DNA of 64,000 nt from assembly GCA_029747015.1 (NCBI GenBank), contig JAKOGI010001350.1, positions 179,501 to 243,500 of the forward strand, given 5' to 3'. How positions within the stretch are numbered: the stretch's first letter is position 1; the number at the start of each line of letters is the position of its first letter. Origin of the DNA: Carnegiea gigantea (taxonomy: Eukaryota > Streptophyta > Magnoliopsida > Caryophyllales > Cactaceae). Below the pieces are notes generated by a model that saw nothing but the letters and a program-made list of their open reading frames with translations, did not search any database and was not told where the DNA came from. Position numbers and translations under genes: made by a program. This document shows, one piece after another, positions 1 to 11,570 of the stretch.

Positions 1-1622
1 GGTATAAAGTTGCTCAGTCATTCTATGAAGTTATGGGAGAGGGTGATTGAGAGAAGGTTGCAGAAGATCGCTACGATTTCAGAGAACCAATTTGGTTTTA
101 TGCCGGGCAGGTCGACTACGGAGGCGATTTACCTCCTTAGAAGGCTCATGGGTTTGTACAGAGGTAGAAAGACGGACCTTCATATGATATTCATTGATCT
201 GGAAAAAGCATATGATCAAGTTCGCGTGAAGTGGTATGGAGATATTTGGAGAGGAAAGAAGTGTCACCCTTGTATATCCGAGTTATTAAGGATATATACG
301 AGGGAGGTAGGACGAATGTTAAGATGCCAGGAGGGGTCACAAATGACTTCTTCGTTGGTATGGGCCTGCATCAGGGTTCAGCCTTAAGCCCCTTTCTTTT
401 CACTATAATTATGGATGTACTTACTAGAGGGATTCAAGATGAGCTACCCTGGTGTATGTTATTTACAGATAACATTGTTCTTATAGATGAGACCAGGCAG
501 GGTGTTAATGACAAGTTGGAGCGATGGAGGCATACTCTAGAATCTAGAGGCTTTAGAGTGAGCAGATCGAAAACAGAATACCTTCATTGCTGCTTCAGTG
601 GAAGAGTAAATAAGGGGGGAGAAGTCACCCTAGATGGGAGGTCGATTACTAAGGTTGATAAGTTTAAATATTTAGGCTCGATCATTCAGCAGAATAGGGA
701 TATTGACGAAGACATTAGCCAGCGTATAAAAGTGGGCTGGCAAAAATGGAAGTATGCCTCAGGTGTGCTGTGTGATAAGAGGGTGTCCCTAAGTTTGAAA
801 GGCAAAGTCTATCGCATGGTAGTTAGGCCGGTTGTTCTCTATGGATCGGAATGTTAGCCTTTAAGAAAGACGCAGGTTCAAAGGTTGATGGGAGCAGAGA
901 TGAGGATGATTTGGTGGATGTGTGGATATTCGAGAATGGACAGAATTAGGAATGGAGTTATCCGGGACTTAGTTAAAGTAGCTCACATCGATGATAAGAT
1001 GAGAGAAATGAGACTTCGATGGTTTGGCCATGTGAAAAAGGAGGAGTGTGGAGGCTCCAGTAAGGAGATGTGAGATGATCAGCATCCCCGAAGGCAAAAG
1101 AGGGAGGGGACGACCTAGGAAGAGTTTGGAAGAGGTGATTAGAGAGGTCTTGAAAGTTGTCGGTTTGACGGAGGACCTGACTCAGGATAGGAAGCTTTGG
1201 CGGAATAGGATTAGGATCTTAGCTCGTAGAGAGCCCACCCCGTAGCTGTCGATGGGTGCAGGGGCTTAGTGCTGGTAGTGGTTCTTTTCGCATGGCTTGT
1301 TTATTTGCAGGTAGTACTTCCTTTTGGGAGGAGTCCTCGTTTGCTCACCTGCGGACTGCTAAGGTATGTCACCTTCCTCTGATAGATTGTTTTTACACTA
1401 CATAGCTCCAGCCACTTGCCTTTTTTATATCGTGGTCATTCTTGGATATGTGACCCTTCAATGTTTTCGCAAAGGCTTTTTTCACAAAATCTTTTTTTGT
1501 GGGTCTCTTGGAATCAGTCTTTCTATGGGTAAGAATGCCCGTAGAGGTAAGATTGCCTACAGTTGGATCTCCCCAGGCCCCGCGAAAGCGGGACCCGCAT
1601 TAGGAGGTGTTGTTGTAGTGTA
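1..1622 (+). mobile_element. RTE-clade LINE, 5' end outside window
   Basis: This is the 3' part of a plant RTE-type non-LTR retrotransposon. Reverse-transcriptase coding runs to about 1245. A short 3' tail ends near 1600-1622 in a TTG-rich stretch (gtgttgttgtagtg), which resembles the simple-repeat tails of RTE elements. The 5' end lies outside the window, so I cannot see a target duplication or judge the full length. AT-rich unassigned DNA follows. The clade call comes from protein recognition, not from a tree. Confidence 0.8.
10..1245 (+). pseudogene. RTE reverse transcriptase, broken
   Basis: This is a reverse-transcriptase pseudogene that would have copied element RNA at the nicked target. 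The early part shows NQFGFMPGRSTTEAI and FIDLEKAYD, the usual RT blocks 1-3 of this clade. The frame then shifts near 231-270 and continues as [13 protein letters not shown]. The catalytic box reads FTDN at 462-473 where an active enzyme has F/Y-A-D-D, so one metal-binding Asp is lost. The thumb and C-terminal part ([33 protein letters not shown]) follow. A TAG at 855-857 sits in place of a conserved Trp, and a second frame change falls near 1050-1070. The C-terminal end (RGRGRPRKSLEEVI) stops at 1245. It cannot encode a working protein. Confidence 0.85.
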
Positions 1623-1894
1623 GTTTTATGATAAACATAATATGTCTTCAATAAATATAACACAATAAACCTACATGGTGAATAATTATCTTTTTTTAGC
1701 AAGTATAGAGAAAATAGTCAAAGATGCATTTGTAATTATAATATAAAAGTTTTATTTAGATTTGACTTTCGACATTAATCATATATGAAAATAATCTAAC
1801 AGTAGGTGACTTAAACATTTCAACTATTTCACCTCTATGTTAGCTCATGACAATTTAGTTGCTATTATTGTACAATTGAACATTGGGTGGTTCA

Positions 1895-3000
1895 TCCTCA
1901 TTTGAGTCTTTTGCTGCGATTTCTCTACCCTGTTTACATAGAATAATGAAATTATGGAGAGCATAAGAAACAATAATTATCTTAATCTGCTGCTCCAATT
2001 TCATTTGAGGCATTCTCTCTGCCAATATTTTTCATCTCCCCTTCACTACTCCAAATGTTGTCTTGGTCGTCCTCCAAAAAGATGAGTGCCGATGGTTGAA
2101 TTGTTCCTTCAATCCTTCAACTGGGCCATACTTAAATTCTGGGACATGATGGTGAGTTTCTTTTCCTATGTATGGTGCTAAATATCCAAGAGTATCTAGA
2201 TATGCTGAGTCAACCAAATATTATTTTTGTAAACATTAATGAAAATTGATTTGAATTTTTTATGTTAAATGTGAATTATTAAGGCTGTGTTTGGTCCTTA
2301 GAAAATTTGGTGGAAAGAAAAGTTGAAGGAAAAAAAATATGAAGGAAAAAAAAGTAAGGAGAAAATGAGTTTTTTTCTCTTGTTTGGATTGAGGAAAAAA
2401 ATAAAAACATTTGAATGAGAAATTTAAATGTTAATGACTTACTCGAATCATATTGATGTCATCTAAGTTGTGCAAGGTTGGAGTAGATTAGGAATTCTTT
2501 TGGGAACTTTTCCCAAACTTTTCTCACAATTTTATGAGGAAAATTTTGTCACTTGTTTCTAACAATTTTTCCACCTAATTTTCCTCCATATTTTTTTCTT
2601 TGTGATTTCCTCTAAACCAAACACAAGAAAAAAAAGTTACTTTCCCAAATTTTTATCTTTCCATCAAATTTTCCAAAGTCCAAGCGGAGCTAAAGAAAAT
2701 GTAAAAAATACATCTTTGCGCATCTGGAGAAGGATAAAGATAAATTGAACTTTGGTTGAAGTTAACTATCTCGTAATTCTATCATGTCATGTGCACATTG
2801 TGCTCCCAACTGATGCTTAAATAAGCGGTCATCATGCCAAATGGCACTATAATGATAATATTCCAAGTGTTCTGACTTGTATACGATCGATGAGCATCGT
2901 CGACATCTTCTCCAAGTATTGGTTTCACATGCAAGCCATCTAACACTCCAATAAAAATTCTATGAGATACAAACTAACATATGCTTACTACTTTTGAATT
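1895..3000 (-). pseudogene. PIF/Harbinger transposase relic
   Basis: This is a DDE nuclease domain of the HARBI1/DDE_Tnp_4 type, read on the minus strand. Recognisable pieces in order are FIGVLDGLHVK near 2930-2952 (first catalytic Asp, normally IGAIDGTH), a GWEGSAHDS-like block near 2780-2810, KYYLVDSAYLDTLGYLAPY ending near 2160 (second Asp), TTKTTFGVVKGR near 2035-2065, and VSYALHNFI near 1945. The third catalytic acid, usually Glu in IERTFG, is Lys here. A single TGA follows VVKGR, after which the frame stays readable. A 408-bp MITE splits the domain between the second and third blocks. I did not find the partner Myb-like protein or the element's own terminal repeats. Confidence 0.7.
2283..2690. 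mobile_element. Tourist-like MITE, copy 1 (408 bp)
   Basis: The terminal inverted repeats are GGCTGTGTTTGG...AAAATTTGGTGGAAAG at the left and GCTCCGCTTGG...AAAATTTGATGGAAAG read inward from the right. The element is flanked by TAA on both sides (2280-2282 and 2691-2693), a 3-bp target duplication of the PIF/Harbinger type. The interior is A/T-rich and non-coding. It sits inside the Harbinger transposase relic, so it is younger than that relic. A related copy lies at 62176-62571. Confidence 0.8.
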
Positions 3001-3802
3001 TTTGTGGACAATTATGTTGATTATACAATTGATTCACATATTTAAAATACGTTCCCTAAAGTAGAACCAATAATAACTCCTGTTGTTCTCTATTTCTTTG
3101 TGCAGCACAGTTGCATTTTGAATGGCCTAACGATGTCAGCTGATAATTCAACAAAAAGCTTTCAGGAACTCTCTATAATAATGCTTGATAACTAAAATGA
3201 CGTGATTGAACTTATTGTTTGCATCTTAATAAGAAGCAGCCCTAGTTAATATAAATAAGCATATACTCGCTTGTTCTGGTACCTTTACTTTTAGTGAAGT
3301 TGCTCCTTACATGTTTCAGGTTCTTCATAGACTATTCTATGTATGAGTTTCCCTCCACCTCTTTCATGTTATAACCTTGATAATCTTGGAATGCTTAGTA
3401 GTTCTGACATAAGGCTCTCTAAACTATCAAATAGTAGGACGCAAAGGAGATTCTCTTCTTCATCTATTCTACATTTCAACATCAAAATCATGAGCATAAG
3501 CAATCAACATAATGCAGATGGATTTATTTTTATAATTATTTGGTAATGTTGTCTAAAAAAATTAATTTTAATTTGTCAAATTTAAATAGTTTTCAATTTG
3601 AAGAGTTCTACTTAATATTATGGAGAAAACTTGTTAGTTTATCTTTAAGGGTATATTTTAATTAAAGAGTTTTTTAATTTGCTTGTAGACAGCTAAAACT
3701 AATGTAAAACAATATCCTCAAGTATAGAGTATGTTTACTTTTATTAATTTCTGGTCCAATATTTATTTTATTGTTATTTAAAGGTTTACTCCTTGTAAAT
3801 AT
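3001..3802. other. AT-rich stretch without recognised genes
   Basis: The left part may be the 5' side of the Harbinger relic, but I could not follow its protein beyond the first Asp block. The 67-codon open frame at 3343-3546 (+) has no recognisable motif and the low-complexity look of chance coding. Nothing else is supported. Confidence 0.5.
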
Positions 3803-3946
3803 CTTATTTTACTCTTGCCTATGGTGGTCAAGAATGAGAATGGCGCACAACCAAAATTTATCCATATCAATTACGTTATTTCACTCTTACTTAAGCTGAT
3901 CGATAACGAGAATGGGGCATAACCAAAATTTATCCATATCAATTAT
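3803..3946. repeat. 72-bp tandem duplication
   Basis: There are two adjacent copies of about 72 bp (3803-3874 and 3875-3946). They share ACTCTT near the start, GAGAATGG in the middle, and then CAAAATTTATCCATATCAAT. Their first halves have diverged more than their second halves. Confidence 0.75.
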
Positions 3947-4104
3947 TAAAAATTAATTTCCTAAGTGAAAGTACAAAATTTCATAAATATCATAGACATA
4001 TTACACATAATTTTTTCATAAAATAATTTATTTCACAAATTATATGGTAAAGACCAACATTTATGCATATGAATCTAAAAATTAAGCATACAATTTTGTA
4101 ATAA

Positions 4105-4235
4105 TTATAGAGTTGCTTACATCAACCTTACAGCTTTTTCAACTTCTTGCAACTTTTAGAAATTTCTTCATATTCTTATAACTCTTTACAGCTTCTTACA
4201 ACTCCTTACAAATGCTTATATTTTCTTACAGTTAT
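4105..4235 (-). repeat. Decayed short-repeat block, related to 10984-11731
   Basis: On the minus strand this is a run of degenerate 10-11 bp units of the form TGTAAGAAG, TGTAAGGAG and TGTAAAGAG. It is the same unit type that fills both ends of the TIR element at 10984-11731, in opposite orientation. I see no clear terminal repeats here, so it looks like an internal remnant of that family. Confidence 0.55.
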
Positions 4236-4254
4236 AGCTGCTCCATATTGTGAA

Positions 4255-4653
4255 AAAGAACAGGGGCTTGAATCAACCAACTGAAGCATGAAATTAGTGA
4301 AATAGAAAGAACACACAAAATTAAAGAGATAAAATAGGAAGAATTTAAAGTGAACAACAACATAGATCAACAAAAACTCCAGCTTTAATTGAATCTAAAG
4401 TAGTTAAGAGTGGCTACAAAGGAGAGAAAATGGCTAATCTATCGACAAAACTGCCTAATTTCTATAGAAGAGGTGAAAGTGGGTTTATATATAACCCAAT
4501 TCAAGTGCTGACACGAGCGTGCTAGGCAGCACTGGCCATTTGTGCCACGCCTCAGGAGTATGAAACTACAGCGTGCAGGACGAAGCATGATCGTGCTAGC
4601 TAAGAAGCATGCCCGTGCTTCGGACTATGAACACATTTGACTCTTAAGCTGAC
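4255..4653. other. Unassigned repeat-like segment with GCACG/CGTGC dyads
   Basis: No coding frame is visible. Between 4506 and 4622 there are several half-sites of the type ACACGAGCGTGCT, GCATGATCGTGCT and GCATGCCCGTGCT. They resemble decayed versions of the GCACG...CGTGC dyads in the Gypsy element at 48835-56390. The segment could be an old LTR-retrotransposon remnant interrupted at 4658 by the Copia-type element, with its continuation after 9539. This rests on motif likeness only. Confidence 0.3.
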
Positions 4654-4658
4654 TTGGA

Positions 4659-5532
4659 TGAAAGCTCAAAGGATATTGAATCACTCCAGAATGGGGCGAA
4701 TACGGTGATGATCAAACCCATAAATTAACAAAAAAGAATTGCGGGAAATAAATGTGGACAAGGCATGAGTATTTTTTAACGAGATTAGCCTCAACCAAAC
4801 TTGGTCCCCACCTAGAGTTCACTAACTCTAAGATTAGCCCAATTTTATTAGGAGGAATAGTTATTACTCTAGAGTACATCTACTTTAAGTTCCAGCTCAC
4901 AAGCTGACACCGTCAACAAGGCTCGGAAGAGTTGATCCTTCAACTCTATGATCCCACCTAATTACAACATTAAACAATAAAACTCAAATGAATGAATAGC
5001 AAATTAAAGCTAAATGTATGCAGGTAAGTATTGTTGCTTATGCTTTCTCATATGTCTTTTTTAGCTGCAATTGCCTAGCAATTTATAAGTAAATGATATT
5101 GGAGATGTTGAGAGATCATTAGAAAAGTGACCGTTGCATCAAAAGAGGAAGAATGATCTTGGATATCAGTTCAAGGCCTTAAAGTACAGTAATCAAGCCC
5201 TTGATTTTTTGCAGGTTGCTTTAACGACTAAAATTCTGATTTCCAACAACTACTTGCTTAATATAATACTGAAGATCTTTGCATCCTAGTAGCTGATATA
5301 GAGCAGCAGTATGATTTTTTCAAAAGATATTAACCCATTTAGGCTAATCTTGATTATCTCAAAGATATTGTCATATAAAGAATCATATATTATTCGCAAC
5401 TCTAAATAGGCCAATGTGTTATCCATATAATATGGCTAGATTTAAGAATAATCAACTTATAATACTCACTTGATTTAATAAAATTAAAATTTGTCTTTCA
5501 TTCAAAATTGAGGGGTTTTAAGGGAGTCAACA
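4659..5532 (-). repeat. 3' LTR of Copia-type element
   Basis: The 874-bp terminal repeat is bounded by TG and CA (TGAAAGCTC at the left, GGAGTCAACA at the right on the plus strand). It matches 8678-9534 along its length and is preceded by the target copy TTGGA. Confidence 0.88.
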
Positions 5533-5547
5533 ATCCCCTCCTTTTTG
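5533..5547 (-). other. Polypurine tract of Copia-type element
   Basis: Read on the minus strand, AAAAGGAGGGGAT directly abuts the 3' LTR, the expected place for the plus-strand primer. Confidence 0.7.
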
Positions 5548-5871
5548 ATGAAAGGTAACATTTTGCTTTGACTATTCATGAATGATTAGAGTTAAAAGGA
5601 ATGAGATCATTTTTGCCAAAGGAATGGATTTTTAGATACTTACCATGCATTATAATTTAACTTTATCATGTTTGCAATCTTACCAAGGCTTCTAACTTTG
5701 TCCACGAGCTTAACATACATTCAAAACTAATCACGTCACAACTAGACAAGCGTTACATCACTTACAAAGCCTTAAGACTATTCTCCTGCTCTGATTTTCA
5801 GCAAAAACAAGGGGGTGACCAATAACATGTTGGTTTATATATGTGGGATCAAAATGATTAAAACAGAACAT

Positions 5872-6144
5872 TTATAAACCAAAGTGGAAATCAAAGAGAG
5901 CTAAAGCCTGGACAAAGTGGGGATTAGAAGAGTTCAATTGAATGATGGGATCTGCAAAATTTGTAACATGGTCCAAATCAGATGGCTTGAAGTTGATTGC
6001 GAGGTTGACACCATGGTGAACCAAACTAATCATGCGAATCAAGTCATCCAATTTTCTGCTAAACAACCCCATTTCAGAATGTATGAGATCCACTCTAGTC
6101 CTCAACTCGGCATGATGCTCTCTCAAGCTTTCAAGGCTATCCAC
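5872..6144 (-). CDS. Short downstream frame of Copia-type element, unknown
   Basis: This 90-residue frame lies between gag and the 3' LTR. The first half (MDSLESLREHHAELRTRVD... to KLDDLIRMI) looks helical with heptad-like spacing, and the second half is mixed. Its position and coiled-coil-like start recall the C-terminal end of the extra proteins that Sirevirus-type elements carry downstream of pol, such as the one at 42002-42925. I see no firm motif. It may be the last piece of such an extra gene left after most of pol was deleted, or a chance frame. Confidence 0.3.
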   Translation of the reverse strand: MDSLESLREHHAELRTRVDLIHSEMGLFSRKLDDLIRMISLVHHGVNLAINFKPSDLDHVTNFADPIIQLNSSNPHFVQALALFDFHFGL

Positions 6145-7508
6145 GAGTGTAGTTTAAAGAAGAATTCTCGAGGAGGTGAACTTTAAGAGTAGTAGCTTCT
6201 TTAGGAGTGAGGTCAAAGGCATGGTCTATTTTGTAGAAGCAAAGGGTTTTGAGGGAGTTGGCAGAAATAACTGGTACTGGCTGGGTGACATAATCATCTC
6301 GATCCAAAGGGATTTTGAAATAGGTGAAGATGAAGGAGCTTAGCTGAAGGAGGAGAGAGACGGATGAGTTAATGAAGCAGTGGGACTAATTTTGAGTTTT
6401 AAAAGAAGGGTCAATTATTAGCAAATATCACAAGACCCCAAATAAAATTTCCTATTCAAATATAGCATATTAGACATGTTTGGAATACTTTTAGAAGAGC
6501 AGGAAGGTCAAATATAATTTTTAATTTTAGAAGATTCCAAAAATTAAAAAAATTTGTTATCACAGAAGAATTATATAAGAGCTTTTGAAAATATTTCAAC
6601 TGTTCCCAAAGAGGAAGGAATTAAATAAGATTTGAATAACAACTGTTTTATTTACTTTTTTATAGAGGACTTATAGTCATGACTTTGAAATTGGAAGTTC
6701 AAACCCTTGATTTAGTCACACCAAAAATCTCTAGTTTCTGCCTACAATTCAAAGCCTTGAACTGTACTTTAAGGCTTGAATTTTTAACAGTGAACAAATA
6801 GCACATTATTTTACCTTGCAAGAGCTCAAGAACATAATTAGTACTTAGAAAGGGTTCCCCCTCATTTTATGCATCAATATTAAGAAATCTCCCCCTTTAT
6901 GATACCAAAGTTCATTACCGGCTTTCAAGCATACCTGCAAAACAATAGATCAAACCTTTCTACCCTCGGCATCGAATTTAGGTCCAACGTTGGTTGTAGC
7001 CATATTTTGTGGTCTTGTCCCTTTCGGTATCCAAACTTAGATAATTTTGGTATTTGGCTTTCTAAGAGGACATTAATAAGAGATATGGCCCTTCCTCAAA
7101 CAATAATTGTATGTGGTGTGATGTTTGTTTTTGGATGTCTCTTGAAGAAAGAAATTTTTGTATGTTTTCTTTTCGTAAAAGGGGTATATCCAATACCTTC
7201 TTTGTTGAAGGACATCTTTCGAGATCTGAATAATTTGTCCAAATTATCTTGTCTGTTAGAAAACTTCAACACCACCTTTTCAAGCCTTCTATATTTGGAT
7301 TGAAGCTCTTTTTTTTTTCTTGCTCAAGAGTTTCAATCCTTATGTGAGATTATTGTTTGATTTTTGCAAAAATTCTTTTTCAATGGACAAATCACGAATT
7401 GTTTTCTTCAAGGACTTTATCTCGGACAATACTCTTGCTCACATTGTATGTATTGAATTAAGGCTTCGGTTAATTCATCCTTAGAATATTCAAGAAAGTT
7501 AGAGCAAT

Positions 7509-8620
7509 CTACCTCATCCGAGCTTTCATACTCAATTTCATCCTCTTGACTTTGTCTTCATTCACCATAAAGCATAAGTTTGTCGCTTGTTCTTCATCGT
7601 CACTATTGCTTGAGTCACTATCACTCCATGCGACAATCATTGCTTTCTTGAATTCTTTCTTAGCCTTTTGCTTGCGTTTTTTAGCTTTCTTTTGTAAAAT
7701 GGGGCAATCTTTCACTACATGCCCCAGTAAACCACAACCAAAACAAGGACCAAGATTATATTCATTTTTATTTTTTAAGGGTTTGTTACCTTTTGAAGAT
7801 TTCTCATTCTTCTTCAAGGAAGATCCCTTTCTATAGAACTTCTTGTGATCAAATCCCTTTGACTTGAAAATCTTCTTTAGTCCTCTTGCGATCATCGCTA
7901 TGGAATCTTGATCTTCTTCACTAGATTCATCTTCCGAGGAGTAATCTTCTTCACTAATAGTTTCAAAAGCTACTCCCTTCTTTGGTTGAGTTTCTTCATC
8001 TTCTTTAAGATGAATTTCATGCGTGAGAAGTTTCCCAGGTAGATCATCCAAGGCTAGTGTCTTGAGGTTTTGGGCTTCTTTAATTGCGGTGACCTTGGGA
8101 CCCCATTCATTTTTGGGAAGACATCGAAGAATTTTTCTAACTATTTCCTCATTGGTATAGGTCTTGCCAAGTGATTTGAGTTTGTTAGTTATGTTGGTGA
8201 ATCTTATAAATATCTCCTTGATAGTCCCGTCGGGTTGTATTTTGAACAACTCATATTGATCTTCATATGTTACTACCAGCTTATCCCATATTTTTTTAGC
8301 TGTTTTACATGAACAAATACGATTGTATTCGTTAGTATCTAATCCACAATATAGGATATGCATAGCCTCATAATTTTTTGAAAGTCTGGCAAAATCTTCT
8401 CAACTGTATTGATCTTATGTTTTCTCGATAAGCTTTCCATCAGTAGCAGTCTTTGGAATGTATGGACCTTTAGTTAGGATGTTCCAACACTTATACTCTT
8501 CGGTCTTGATAAACATCTGTGTCAAATTTTTTCAATAAGAAAAGTTAGTACCCCTAAACAAGGGAGGTCTAGTAGTACAGTGACCTTGATCATAATAGTC
8601 TTCTCTAATGGTGGCCATGA
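7509..8620 (-). pseudogene. Copia gag (UBN2-type), broken
   Basis: This is the structural gag protein of the element, which packages RNA into virus-like particles. The longest open part is 284 residues (8363-7509). The N-terminal part (RPPLFRGTNFSYW and KCWNILTKGPYIP, about 8450-8590) belongs to the same protein, but two in-frame stops lie ahead of the visible Met. The UBN2-like capsid region includes CGLDTNEYNRI, KKIWDKLVVTYE, KSLGKTYTNEEIVRKILRCLP and KVTAIKEAQ. A short in-frame deletion after VVTYE removes the segment present in the Sirevirus gag of this window. An acidic Ser/Glu run and one CX2CX4HX4C knuckle (CFGCGLLGHVVKDC) follow. A late acidic-rich tail ends at 7509. Confidence 0.8.
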
Positions 8621-8662
8621 TCGTTGCCCATTTGACAGTAATGTCAAAATGCAATTTGATCT

Positions 8663-8675
8663 AGCTCTAATACCA
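8663..8675 (-). other. Primer-binding site of Copia-type element
   Basis: On the minus strand the sequence TGGTATTAGAGCT lies two to three bases inside the 5' LTR. It differs by one base from the usual initiator Met-tRNA site TGGTATCAGAGC. Confidence 0.8.
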
Positions 8676-8677
8676 AT

Positions 8678-9534
8678 TGAAAGCTCAAAGGCTATTGAAT
8701 CACCCTAGAGGTAGGTGAATAGGGTGATGATCAAAGCCACAAATTAATCGAAAAAGAATTATGGAAAATAAATGTAGACAGATACGAGTATTTTTAAGGT
8801 CAGACTCGACCAGATTTAGTTCTCACCTAGAGTTCCCTAACTCTAGGATTAACCTATAGTTACAACTGTAGAGTACACCTACTCCAATTCAAAGTGACAA
8901 GTTGACACCCTCAATAAGGCTTGGTAGAGTTAAATCTTCAACTCTATGATCCCTCCTAATTACAACTTTGAACAATACAACTCAAATAAATGAATAGCAA
9001 ATTAAAGCTCAAGCTATGCACGTAAGTATTGTTGCTTGTGCTCTCTCATGTGTGTCTTCTTTAGCTGCAAATGCCTCCCAATTTATAAGCAAATGATGTT
9101 GGAGATGTTGGGAGATCATTGGAAAAGTGACCATTGCATCAAAAGAGGAAGGATGATCTTCAATATTAGTTCAAGTCTTTGAAGTGCAGTAATTAAGCCT
9201 TTGATTTTCTGCAATTCGCTTCAACGGCATCAATTTTGATTTCCAACAGCTACTTGCTTAACATAGGACTAAAGATCCTTGTTCATTAGTAGCTGATATA
9301 GAGCAAGCAACATGATTTCAAAAGATATTAACTCATTTAGGCTAATCTTGATTATCTCGAAGGTGTTGTTATGTAGAGAATCATATATTATTAGCAACTC
9401 CAAATAGGCCAAAGTATTGTGCATATAATATGGCTAGATTTAAGAATAATCAACTTATAATACTCACTTGATTTAATCAAATTAAAATTTGTTTTTCAGT
9501 CGAAATTTAAGCAAGGGTTTTAAGGGAGTCAACA
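8678..9534 (-). repeat. 5' LTR of Copia-type element
   Basis: The 857-bp terminal repeat starts TGAAAGCTC, ends GGAGTCAACA, and is followed by the target copy TTGGA. It would hold the promoter for minus-strand transcription. I did not find a convincing TATA box. Confidence 0.88.
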
Positions 9535-9539
9535 TTGGA

Positions 9540-10983
9540 TGCTGCATAATGTACACGAATGGTGTCTGGTCGATGGAGTATAGGTATGATCTTGGAGGAT
9601 GGGTGGCGAGATGGTGGAAGTTGGCTGGTGGTTGGGCTGGAAAGCACGGCAAGCTTGCAGCAAGACAATCTTAGTTCCGAAAGGCTAACAAACAGCTTAT
9701 TACCTACACAAGATATGAAAATATAATACGAGCCCTAAAACTATATGATTATTACAAGCAAAAGCATAGGTGGAATGGGGTGTAAAAATATCACACTTTG
9801 TGCTCAAAGAATTTACATGGTAAATTAATAACATTGTCTTTACTATACATTTTAGATGGAACATTACTATCACTGATTTAACCTTCCATTTGGAGACGTA
9901 AATCTTTCTAATAATTCATGAATAGTTGTGGTAATTATTAAAGTTTAGTAGCACATATTTGGCATGCATGAAAATAAGGCATAAGGTTAAATGGGCAATC
10001 GAATTACACTACATACTTTATAAGAAAGCATGTTGTTATTTAAAATTAATTATAATAAAATATTAATTTAAAATACATATCACTTTGTTTTCAACATGCG
10101 AAAAAGAAACTACGAATTTGCTATGATATGAAATGGATATGGATGAAGAGTTTTTTTAAAAAAATAAATAAATAAATCAACGTAGAGCTATCAAAAATAC
10201 AAATGTGAATTAATTGCTTTCTAGGATACTTTGTATTATAATGTCTCTTTGGTGTGATGATCTAAATCAGTAGAAATTGCTTCCTCCAAACACTCGCTCT
10301 GTACATAGTTATGATAGTGTTATTGTCTATTTTTAATTTTGTTAAAAATATGGTAGAATCCATTAAGGAAGCAAAGTTGATTATAAACCCTGCCAACCAT
10401 GGTATAATCATAACTAACATATTTGGAAAAATGATTCTACAATATAGAGGTTAGTTTCTTGATTTACTTAATAATGTGGGCCAACTGTATCAATATTTTT
10501 ATTGTTTCTTTTAAAGGAAATTAATGATAGAAAATGTTGAAAAAAACAGCATTCACAGATTAACTCATTACAACTGTACAAGTCATTTTACTAATTTTTC
10601 ACTAGAAAGAAGTGTATTGGATTTGCATATTGTTGACTTGTGGTAATATTCAAATTTTTTAGGCAATGTAAAAAAAGTTAAAATGATTTCGTTTGCCAGA
10701 GGTTTTCTTCTTTTGGGGGGGGGGGTTGACAGAAGGAAGAGAGCAATGTTAATAACACTGCTTGCAGATCTTTAAAAATATTTTGAGCAATTTTAGTCGA
10801 TTAATACGAGAGAATGGTTTCATTTTCACAGAAATAGAAAGATAAAGTAGGAATTATTCCTAAATAAATGAGAATAGCAGTTTCAGAGAGAAAATGTGAA
10901 TAGTAGTTTAAACGAGGCAAGTAAGCTTCTCCAACAAGAATGTCAGATTTGTGTCTCTATTCGAGTAATTATTTCTTCTCAAA
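9540..10983. other. AT-rich stretch, nothing recognised
   Basis: This is the continuation of the site into which the Copia-type element inserted. There is a run of ten G near 10717 and otherwise simple AT-rich sequence. The 61-codon open frame at 9489-9674 starts inside the LTR and is not a credible gene. Confidence 0.6.
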
Positions 10984-11020
10984 GGGCCTGTTCTATTTCG
11001 CGTTTTAGGTAGATAAATAA

Positions 11021-11110
11021 ATGTAAGAAGATGTAAAGAGCTGTAAGGAGATGTAAGAAGCTGTAAGGAACTGTAAGGATGGATGTAAGGAGTTGTTGAA
11101 TTGTTAAAGA
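11021..11110 (+). repeat. Left subterminal TGTAAGNAG repeat array
   Basis: There are about seven degenerate units of TGTAAGAAG, TGTAAAGAGC and TGTAAGGAG type in tandem, starting roughly 40 bp inside the left terminal repeat. Confidence 0.75.
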
Positions 11111-11570
11111 GTTGCATAGTATAATTTGTTTTACAATGAACGTTTTGGATGAAAAATAATTAAAATAATATACTTATTAAAAATAAATAATTAATTAAGT
11201 TAATCACACAACAATAAAATATATTAATCCCTATAAATTTGGTGAATAAAATTTCATCCAAGATTTTTTATATGAACATTAGTTTGATCGAATAAGCAAA
11301 GTATACAAAATTGAATACAACTCTTCAAATAAATTCCTATTTTAAGTAAATAATTTTAAATATAAATAAATGTGTGGCCATCTATAATAATATATATTTC
11401 ATATCGAAACTCAAATATAATTTACGTCGTTGTATTATGTTTTTATGTTTATGTAAATGTTGTATTCATAAGATATTTATTAATTTTGTATATTGGTAGT
11501 ATCATTAAAATATATATATATTTCTGTAACTAAAATAAATGAATGTTATAGAAAATCTATAAGATGTACG

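Larger units (their letters stand above)
4659..9534 (-). mobile_element. Gag-only Copia-type LTR element (TR-GAG-like)
   Basis: This is a structurally complete 4876-bp LTR element on the minus strand. Direct LTRs lie at 4659-5532 and 8678-9534. The 5-bp target duplication TTGGA is perfect (4654-4658 and 9535-9539). A Met-tRNA-type primer site lies next to the right LTR and a purine tract next to the left LTR. The 3.1-kb interior codes for gag plus one short downstream frame, and I see no protease, integrase, RT or RNase H. It would depend on enzymes supplied by a relative. The LTRs have diverged clearly (roughly a fifth of positions plus indels in the first 250 bp by eye), so the insertion is old. 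Confidence 0.88.

Noticed and set aside
5917..6186. 89-codon plus-strand frame
   Set aside because: It is antisense overlap of the short downstream frame at 5872-6144.
6899..7303. 134-codon plus-strand frame inside the Copia-type element
   Set aside because: It is antisense to the element interior, has no motif, and is likely chance.
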